DNA of 7,176 nt from Candidatus Brocadiaceae bacterium. GTDB lineage: Bacteria > Planctomycetota > Brocadiia > SM23-32. The translations under genes were made by a program, and so were the position numbers. Below are positions 1-4,902 of the stretch, one piece after another; the stretch's first letter is position 1, and every line of letters starts with the position of its first letter. Location: NCBI GenBank assembly GCA_030615435.1, contig JAUWZH010000127.1, positions 1 to 7,176 of the forward strand. Direction: 5' to 3'. Below the pieces are notes generated by a model, which searched no databases, had not been told where the DNA came from, and worked only from the letters and a program-made list of their open reading frames with translations.

Positions 1-75
1 CCATGCGCGCGACAGGGACTACGCGGAGCCTGAACTCTCCACGCGCCTCCGACGGCCGGTCTCCGCTACCAAGCC

Positions 76-91
76 CCCGGTTGGTTCCGGG
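76..91 (-). terminator. weak hairpin downstream of the aldo/keto reductase gene
   Basis: On the minus strand, about 14 nt after the reductase stop codon, CCCGG and CCGGG can pair around a six-base AACCAA loop. Flanking G-T pairs may extend the stem slightly. No T-run follows, so it does not meet the usual criteria for an intrinsic terminator; it could be a transcript-end hairpin or chance in GC-rich DNA. The rest of 1-105 shows no gene that I can support. Confidence 0.2.
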
Positions 92-105
92 AACAATGCG
101 TCGAG

Positions 106-1035
106 TCACTTCTCCACCTCCTCGGGGAGCTCCAGATCGGCCGCCTTCACATTCTCTTCGATCTGGGACGCCTTGCTGGCGCCGATGATGGTGCTCGTGA
201 CCTCCGGTCGGCGCAGGCACCAGGCCAGGGCCAGGGTCGCCGCGGTCGTGCCCAACTCCTTGGCAATGCTGACCAGCTCCTGGCTCTTCTCCTTGTTCTC
301 CTCACTCCAGTACATCATCTTCAGAACCATGTTGATGTCGTCGCTGGCCCCGCGCGTGCCGGCGGGGGCATCCTCGCCGGGCTTGTACTTGCCCGTCAAC
401 ATTCCATGCGCCAGGGGCGAGAACACCACGTTGCCGATGCCCTCGGCCGCGGTGGTCGGAAATACGCTTCTTTCGGGGAAGCGATAGAGCATGCTGTAGC
501 GCGGCTCGTTCACGCAGATGCCGCGCGCCCCGATTTCCCGGGCGATGGCGTTGGCCTTGACCATCAGTTCGGCCGGCCACTCGCTGACGCCCCAGTAGAG
601 GATTTTGCCCTGCCGCGCAAGGTCTTCCATCGCCCGCACGGTTTCCTCCAGCGGAGTATCGGGGTCAGGGCGGTGGCACATGTAGAGGTCCACGTAGTCC
701 ATGCCGAGGCGTTCCAGACTGGCATCACACTGCTCGAAGATGTGCTTCTTCGAGAGACCCTTGTCGTTGGGGCCTTCTGCCATCTCGGCGAAGATCTTGG
801 TGATCACGAACAGCGACGAACGCCGGTACTCCGCCAGGCACTTGCCGAGCACCCTCTCGGCCTCGCCGATGGCGTAGGCGTTGGCTGTGTCGAAGAAGTT
901 GATGCCGGCATCGTAGGCGGCCCTGACGGTCTCGCGCGACGCCTTCAAGTCCAGTTTGAATCCTATGGTCAGGTAGCTGCCCAGCCCGACCACGCTCAGT
1001 CGCACTCCCCACTTGCCCATCTGCCGGTATTGCAT
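106..1035 (-). CDS. aldo/keto reductase, Kv-beta/YghZ-like
   Basis: This is a complete 309-residue NAD(P)H-dependent oxidoreductase of the aldo/keto reductase superfamily, a cytoplasmic (beta/alpha)8 barrel that reduces aldehydes or ketones. The catalytic tetrad is all present: Asp49 (in FFDTAN), Tyr54, Lys80 (VITK) and His121 (MCHRPD). The stretch HRPDPDTPLEETVRAM and the following YWGVSEW closely resemble voltage-gated potassium channel beta subunits and their bacterial relatives. The C-terminal STIIGAS...QIEENVKA (about 281-298) is the usual cofactor 2'-phosphate/adenine-binding segment. The start is supported by GGAGG six bases upstream of the ATG. It lies 144 bp downstream of the GH88/GH105-like gene on the same strand and may be read through or use its own promoter. 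The substrate is unknown; in this context a sugar-derived carbonyl compound is a reasonable inference. The family call is firm. Confidence 0.93.
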   Translation of the reverse strand: MQYRQMGKWGVRLSVVGLGSYLTIGFKLDLKASRETVRAAYDAGINFFDTANAYAIGEAERVLGKCLAEYRRSSLFVITKIFAEMAEGPNDKGLSKKHIFEQCDASLERLGMDYVDLYMCHRPDPDTPLEETVRAMEDLARQGKILYWGVSEWPAELMVKANAIAREIGARGICVNEPRYSMLYRFPERSVFPTTAAEGIGNVVFSPLAHGMLTGKYKPGEDAPAGTRGASDDINMVLKMMYWSEENKEKSQELVSIAKELGTTAATLALAWCLRRPEVTSTIIGASKASQIEENVKAADLELPEEVEK

Positions 1036-1104
1036 CTTCCTCCTCCGTTGTAGTAATGCCCTTTGCGTCCGGGCGAACTTCCAGTATCCCCGACGCCCGC
1101 AACA

Positions 1105-1133
1105 AGCCTACACCAAGCATCAGGGAACGTCAA
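1105..1133 (-). promoter_or_regulatory. possible sigma70-type promoter for the aldo/keto reductase
   Basis: On the minus strand TTGACG (1133-1128, five of six matches to the -35 consensus) is followed after exactly 17 bp by TAGGCT (1110-1105, three of six matches). Transcription would begin about 60 nt before the reductase ATG. The -10 box is poor and the organism's sigma preference is unknown, so this is tentative. If real, the reductase can be expressed separately from the upstream operon. Confidence 0.3.
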
Positions 1134-1149
1134 GGCAACGCCCGTTGCC
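1134..1149. promoter_or_regulatory. dyad-symmetric site (possible operator) next to the -35 box
   Basis: GGCAACG and CGTTGCC form perfect 7-bp arms around a 2-bp centre. The site directly abuts the candidate -35 box of the reductase promoter and lies about 30 nt past the stop of the GH88/GH105-like gene. A 16-bp dyad touching a promoter is typical of an operator for a dimeric helix-turn-helix regulator. As RNA it could also fold into a short hairpin, but no T-run follows on the minus strand, so an intrinsic terminator is less likely. Confidence 0.35.
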
Positions 1150-1179
1150 GGCCGCCATCGAGCCTGCCGCCGCGCGGCC

Positions 1180-3285
1180 CTATCGAGCGCCGAGCGCCTC
1201 GTCACGTTCATTAGAATCCATTCCGGGCTTCATGAGCTCCGCCCCATGTGCGCAGGCCGACAGTATGAAGCCGAGCGCGGAAGGATCGTTCTCCAGCCGG
1301 TGCTCTTCGTACGCCTCGGGCGTGTCCAGCCCACCGGTCGGACGCGATGAGAACTTGAAGTTCCCCTCCGCGTCCACGAGTTCGCCCACCGCGCATAGCC
1401 CGCCGCCGGCGCCCCAGTAGTAATAGTCCTGGGCCCACTGGCCGACGATCGCCCTGGCGCACCCGCTGGTGACCAGCGCAGTCCCCGCAATGCACGAGAA
1501 CGAGTTCAGATCGTCCAGCAGTTGGCGGTAGCCCCCGCTGACAGGCAGGTACTCGTGCATGACCTCCACGCAGCGGCGCACCAGACAGATAACGTCCACA
1601 TACTGGTCGTGCTCCCGCGGCAGGTGCTCCAGCAGTCCTACTATGCCCGCGATGCAGTAACCGTTGCCCAGGGTCCACAACCCTGGAGTAACCCGGCGCG
1701 GATGGGCGCCGTGCCCGAAGGCGGAATGCCACAGATGCGTCACCGGATCCTCCAGCCAGCGCTGGTGCCCGAACAGTTGGGTGCAGGCCTCATCGAAGTA
1801 TCGGACCTCGCCGCTCATCGCCCCCGCCTTCGCCAGCAGCGGCAGCCACACGTAGAGTTGATCAATCGTGTAGCCTCCTGCCTCGTCCAGAAACACGCCC
1901 GTCCGGTCACGGGGGGCGCGATTCAACTCGGCGTCGAGGAACGCCGGCAGTCCCTCCGGCGCATCCTGCTCGCCGGTGCGGAGGGCGATCTCGCCGGCCA
2001 CGTTCCACCGGGCGGCAGGCGGGAGCGCTTCACGACAGCGCTCAAATAACTCCCTGGCATGAGTCAGGAGAGCCGCGTCCCCCGCGTGGTCGTACCAGTG
2101 CAGCAGGCCCAGAATCGTGCTGCCGTAGAGGTCGTGCTCCGGGAGGTCTTCCAGGGCCAGCGTCCGCCGCACCACCGGCGGGGCAATCTCCTCTGCCGAG
2201 CGCGACTCTGGCGCCTCGGTGCTCAGCAGGCCAGGGACGGCTTCGGTAATGATGTGTGGGAGTCGCTCAGGCTCCGTGGTGTCGAAGTCCACCTGCTCCT
2301 TCTGCAGCATGTGCATGGCTATGAAGGCCCTCATGACGGTGCCGTCCCCATGCGGCTCGTTGTACCGCGGGCAGGTGGAGTCCTGATGCTCGCCGTTGTA
2401 GCCCCCCGCATCGGTGGAGACGTTGTGGATGTTGCCCTCTTCGTCAACTATGCCGCGCAGGCCGCAGAACGTGCGGTAAGCAATCGGGCCGAACTCCTCC
2501 GGCAGCGTGCCGTGTCGTAAGCCGGTGGCAAAGGCCGTGCAGAACAGGCCGGAGCCGGTGGCTTCCTCGAAACAATCCTCCCGGTTGAGCAGTTGCCTGA
2601 ACAGGCCCGAAGGCGTCTGGAAGGCGGCGATCGAACGGCAGAACCGCTGCCATTCCCCCAGCATCAGCTCGTAGCCGCTGTGGGAGGGGTCCCACAGGTG
2701 CTCCGTGTCGGCCCAGGCGCCTGCCAGCCAGCCGTTGCCCCTGGCCCAGAGGCCGGGGTTCGGGCGGTTCGGATGCAGGCCGTGGCCCCAGCGGCTGTAC
2801 CAGACCCCCGTCTGCGGCTCCTCCAGGTAGTCGCGGTATATCTCGTACTGCCGCACCGCTTCGTCGAAGAACCTGTGATCGCCGAGCAGGTGACCGAAGA
2901 CAATGGGTTCACTTATGTAGCCGGAGAAGACGTCCACCGTATAGCGGCCACGCGGATCCAGCAACGCGCCTTCACGGTCACGGCGTGGCTCGGCGAGGAA
3001 CTTCTCTCCGAGCTCTTCAGCTCCCTCGATCCATCGGCTGTCGCCCGTGGCCGCCCACAGGTGCCAGTCGAAGCGGGGTTCTCCCGTGTCTTCGTAAGCC
3101 AGCTCGCGCTGGGCCAGGTAAAAGTCCAGATATCGCTGCTCCCGCGTGGCCGACCAGAGCTCCAGCACGCCGATCAACCCGAAGCCGTACATGTAGGTTC
3201 GCCGCGGGGGGAGATTCATGAACCTTTCCGCAATGGCGGATGCGATTTCCAACGGACTGCGCTTGTCTGATGCTTCATGAGACAT
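1180..3285 (-). CDS. tandem two-domain GH88/GH105-like glycoside hydrolase
   Basis: A 701-residue protein built from two related alpha/alpha-barrel halves, about 1-335 and 375-690. Single-domain GH105 enzymes (YteR/YesR type) are roughly half this length; they hydrate and remove unsaturated galacturonic or glucuronic acid from lyase-generated oligosaccharides. Half 1 has YTVD (Asp118, at the place of the YteR catalytic Asp143), a GHGLHP segment, WARGNGW (180-186) and NEPHGDG (309-315). Half 2 repeats them as YTID (Asp475), GHGAHP, WTLGNGY (537-543) and NDPSALG (666-672). The arginine and last tryptophan of the WxRGNGW motif are replaced in half 2, so it may be altered in specificity or inactive. 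No signal peptide is seen, consistent with intracellular processing of imported oligosaccharides. The start has GAGGAG nine bases upstream. It lies 22 bp after the Nif3-like gene, so it is probably cotranscribed. The superfamily is fairly secure; exact substrate and GH88 versus GH105 assignment are not. Confidence 0.8.
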   Translation of the reverse strand: MSHEASDKRSPLEIASAIAERFMNLPPRRTYMYGFGLIGVLELWSATREQRYLDFYLAQRELAYEDTGEPRFDWHLWAATGDSRWIEGAEELGEKFLAEPRRDREGALLDPRGRYTVDVFSGYISEPIVFGHLLGDHRFFDEAVRQYEIYRDYLEEPQTGVWYSRWGHGLHPNRPNPGLWARGNGWLAGAWADTEHLWDPSHSGYELMLGEWQRFCRSIAAFQTPSGLFRQLLNREDCFEEATGSGLFCTAFATGLRHGTLPEEFGPIAYRTFCGLRGIVDEEGNIHNVSTDAGGYNGEHQDSTCPRYNEPHGDGTVMRAFIAMHMLQKEQVDFDTTEPERLPHIITEAVPGLLSTEAPESRSAEEIAPPVVRRTLALEDLPEHDLYGSTILGLLHWYDHAGDAALLTHARELFERCREALPPAARWNVAGEIALRTGEQDAPEGLPAFLDAELNRAPRDRTGVFLDEAGGYTIDQLYVWLPLLAKAGAMSGEVRYFDEACTQLFGHQRWLEDPVTHLWHSAFGHGAHPRRVTPGLWTLGNGYCIAGIVGLLEHLPREHDQYVDVICLVRRCVEVMHEYLPVSGGYRQLLDDLNSFSCIAGTALVTSGCARAIVGQWAQDYYYWGAGGGLCAVGELVDAEGNFKFSSRPTGGLDTPEAYEEHRLENDPSALGFILSACAHGAELMKPGMDSNERDEALGAR

Positions 3286-3307
3286 CCGTTCATTCTCCTC
3301 TCGGTCT

Positions 3308-3544
3308 TTAGTGTGCCGATACCAACCTGTAACGGGCGCCCTGCGGGATGTGGTGGAAGTTGACCTCCGGGAACTGCCGGCTCATGGCGGCCACGCCCGG
3401 CTCCTCCGAGGTGGCGTGGTTGACGCGGATGATGCCGAACCCGTGGTCGGCCGCCCACGGGATACTCGACCAGTAGGGCGCGCCGTCGTCGCAAACGACG
3501 CTGAGCTTGCACATGTAGTCAAGGATGTCCTGCACTTTCGTCAT
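3308..3544 (-). CDS. internally deleted Nif3-like dinuclear-metal protein remnant
   Basis: A 78-residue protein. Residues 16-75 look like the C-terminal end of Nif3-like dinuclear metal-centre proteins: VVCDDGAPYW, then WAADHGFGIIRVNHATSEEPG, then FPEVNFHHIPQG. His43 and Glu47 (HATSE) match the C-terminal His-x3-Glu metal ligands of the family. Residues 1-15 (MTKVQDILDYMCKLS) look like the start of the same family. The intervening part, which carries the N-terminal His-His and Asp ligands, is absent; full-length relatives are about 250 residues or more. The deletion is in frame. Translation signals are intact: GAGGTGA sits six bases before the ATG and overlaps the stop of the UROD-like gene, suggesting translational coupling. 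It is either a decaying gene, a small protein retained for another role, or an assembly artefact. Nif3 proteins have no settled biochemical function, and this form should not build the usual metal site. Confidence 0.7.
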   Translation of the reverse strand: MTKVQDILDYMCKLSVVCDDGAPYWSSIPWAADHGFGIIRVNHATSEEPGVAAMSRQFPEVNFHHIPQGARYRLVSAH

Positions 3545-3550
3545 CGGGCT

Positions 3551-3557
3551 TCACCTC
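3551..3557 (-). promoter_or_regulatory. ribosome binding site overlapping the UROD-like stop codon
   Basis: GAGGTGA, read on the minus strand, contains the TGA stop of the UROD-like gene and lies six bases before the ATG of the Nif3-like gene. This fixes the start of the short gene and suggests that its translation is coupled to that of the upstream gene. Confidence 0.6.
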
Positions 3558-4723
3558 AGTTCTTTCCAGGCCTTGATGAGCGCCAGCACGTTCTGCCAGA
3601 CGGCGTCCGATGTGTCCCTGATGTTGTCAACGGGTGAGAGAATGAAGCCGTCGGGACCGAGGGTTTCAAGGGCCATGCGGACGGCCGTGCGGACGTTCTG
3701 CTCCGTGCCGCGTTCGACCGTGACGAAGCCGTTGATGCCCCCCCACAGGCAGACATCGGCGCCGAGCTCAGCCTTGAGGGCGGCCATGTCCATCCCTTGA
3801 TCCTGCACGGGGTCTACGCCGATGAGCACGTCAATTCCCGCCTCAAGGAGCAGCTCGGCGAACTGGAGCCCGCCGACGGTCATTGCATAGCCGTATGCTG
3901 CGCTCGCCTCGTGCGCCAGTTCGACTTCCTTCCTTATGCGCGGGAGCATGAAACGCCGGAACAGGGCCGGCGACCAGGAGGAGGTCCCCTCGTACCACGC
4001 GCGGCGTATGAACAGGTCCAGCCCCACTTCCAGCATCAGTTCCATTCGCCGCAGGTTCCATTCGTAAATGACCTCCAGAAGCGCATCGAGGAACTCGGGC
4101 GCGTCCACGGCGAGCAGCACCGCGCTCTCCAGGCCGCAGAGCCAGGCCAGGGCGTCGGCCCCGACGCCCCAACCCCCGGCGAGCAAGAGCCCGCGGCGTT
4201 GGGCGAACTCCTTGCCCTTGCGCCAGCATTCCCTGCACAGGTGCACGTCATCGGTGTTCGGACCGCTCAACAGGTGCCGCAGCGCAGGCAGGTCCTTTTC
4301 ACCGGTGACCAGATAAGAGGCGCAGCGTGGGGTCAGGAAGTCATCCAGAAGCGGCACCTGATCCCCATAAGGCCAGTCGTCCGTCCGGTTGACCGCAACC
4401 GAGAGGACGCCGCGAGGCGTTTCGTATTCCTTGTGCAGGACAGGATAGCGGGCGGCGGCGGGAGTCTCTTTCCACTGCCGCACGGTCACGTCCGACGGGA
4501 AGGTGACGGGGATGCCGGGGGCGTCACTGTGACCGGTCGAGGCCAACGGGACCAGCGTGGTCATGTCCGCCACGGCGTCGAGCCCGAGCGCGAGCTGCGC
4601 CTCAATCCGCCCGAACCAGTCGTCCCGCTCGGCCCGCAACGCCTTGAACATCATGAAGGAAAGGGGCACGTAGTCCGGTACCCCACCCCGTATGGCGGCC
4701 AGCATACGCTCGCGCGAGGTCAC
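3551..4723 (-). CDS. uroporphyrinogen decarboxylase-like (URO-D superfamily) protein
   Basis: A complete 390-residue protein of the URO-D/methylcobamide methyltransferase fold, a cytoplasmic TIM barrel. Family features are the start MTSRERMLAAIRGGVPDYVPL, the segment DDWPYGDQVPLLDDFLTPR (115-133), GGWGVGADALAWLCGLE (183-199), EAGIDVLIGVDPVQ (294-307), LWGGINGFVTVERGT (326-340) and the end GFILSPVDNIRDTSD (359-373). True HemE has an N-terminal PxWxMRQAGR motif, which is missing, and no heme gene is nearby, so a heme role is unlikely. The His-x-Cys-Gly zinc motif of MtaA/MtbA-type methyltransferases appears replaced by Met281-Thr-Val-Gly284; an unrelated His161-x-Cys163-x2-Cys166 occurs earlier. 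The start codon is GTG: it gives the family-typical N-terminus, with GGAGAG eight bases upstream, better than the ATG at codon 7. It is the first gene of the leftward operon, behind a strong promoter. The reaction is unknown; such paralogues often occur with sugar genes in environmental lineages. Confidence 0.88.
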   Translation of the reverse strand: MTSRERMLAAIRGGVPDYVPLSFMMFKALRAERDDWFGRIEAQLALGLDAVADMTTLVPLASTGHSDAPGIPVTFPSDVTVRQWKETPAAARYPVLHKEYETPRGVLSVAVNRTDDWPYGDQVPLLDDFLTPRCASYLVTGEKDLPALRHLLSGPNTDDVHLCRECWRKGKEFAQRRGLLLAGGWGVGADALAWLCGLESAVLLAVDAPEFLDALLEVIYEWNLRRMELMLEVGLDLFIRRAWYEGTSSWSPALFRRFMLPRIRKEVELAHEASAAYGYAMTVGGLQFAELLLEAGIDVLIGVDPVQDQGMDMAALKAELGADVCLWGGINGFVTVERGTEQNVRTAVRMALETLGPDGFILSPVDNIRDTSDAVWQNVLALIKAWKELR

Positions 4724-4762
4724 TCCTGCTGCTCTCCGGTCCAGGTTCCAAAATGAGCCGTG

Positions 4763-4791
4763 ACTCTACCGGACCCACCTCATCATGTCAA
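4763..4791 (-). promoter_or_regulatory. sigma70-type promoter of the leftward operon
   Basis: On the minus strand a perfect TTGACA (4791-4786) is followed after exactly 17 bp by TAGAGT (4768-4763, four of six -10 matches). Predicted transcription starts near 4756, giving a leader of about 33 nt before the GTG of the UROD-like gene. Box quality, spacing and position all agree, making this the best promoter in the window. Confidence 0.6.
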
Positions 4792-4800
4792 GTGCCGTCT

Positions 4801-4824
4801 CGCCTGCTGCCGCCTTGCCTCGCC
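4801..4824. repeat. CGCC elements phased at 10 bp between divergent promoters
   Basis: CGCC occurs at 4801, 4811 and 4821, one helical turn apart, and the first two copies continue as CGCCT. The array spans the -35 box of the rightward promoter and lies beside the -35 box of the leftward one. Helically phased short repeats can be binding sites for a regulator acting on both promoters, but in GC-rich DNA chance is a serious alternative. Confidence 0.2.
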
Positions 4825-4843
4825 GGAGGGGATTCTGTATTCT
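4815..4843 (+). promoter_or_regulatory. possible promoter of the GH116-type gene
   Basis: TTGCCT (4815-4820, four of six -35 matches) is separated by exactly 17 bp from TATTCT (4838-4843, four of six -10 matches). Transcription would start about 50 nt before the ATG at 4903. The -10 box lies in an ATTCTG-T-ATTCTG direct repeat (4832-4844). Together with the leftward promoter it forms a back-to-back pair whose -35 boxes are 23 bp apart, so one regulator could control both arms. Confidence 0.4.
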
Positions 4844-4902
4844 GCCTGTTTCGGCGCTATTGTGCAACGGTTGTCCCAGTCAAGCGGCGAGGAGAGGACA
4901 CG

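Noticed and set aside
3..188. Plus-strand reading frame of 61 codons at the left edge
   Set aside because: It has low-complexity Arg/Pro/Ser composition, overlaps the end of the reductase gene in antisense, and shows no convincing ribosome binding site or family resemblance.
406..1053. Plus-strand reading frame of 215 codons
   Set aside because: It is opposite and in register with the aldo/keto reductase, whose catalytic tetrad is intact; the His/Val/Ala-rich translation is typical of an antisense shadow.
1169..1178. GCCGCGCGGC palindrome just after the GH105-like stop codon
   Set aside because: It is made only of G and C in a GC-rich stretch, has no room for a loop and no following T-run, so neither terminator nor operator is supported.
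1522..3270. Three plus-strand reading frames of 153 to 225 codons (1522-2049, 2059-2520, 2593-3270)
   Set aside because: All lie over the tandem GH105-like gene; at least 1522-2049 and 2593-3270 are in its codon register, and none shows a domain.
3216..3512. Minus-strand reading frame of 98 codons overlapping the Nif3-like gene
   Set aside because: It is out of frame with both the Nif3-like and GH105-like genes, Arg-rich and motif-free, while the neighbouring frame has recognisable family sequence.
3551..4723. Naming the UROD-like gene hemE
   Set aside because: The HemE N-terminal signature is absent and no other heme gene is present; the sequence fits the non-heme URO-D-like paralogues better.
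3797..4756. Plus-strand reading frame of 319 codons
   Set aside because: It is the codon-register shadow of the UROD-like gene; it shows no recognisable motif and ends inside the leader of that gene.
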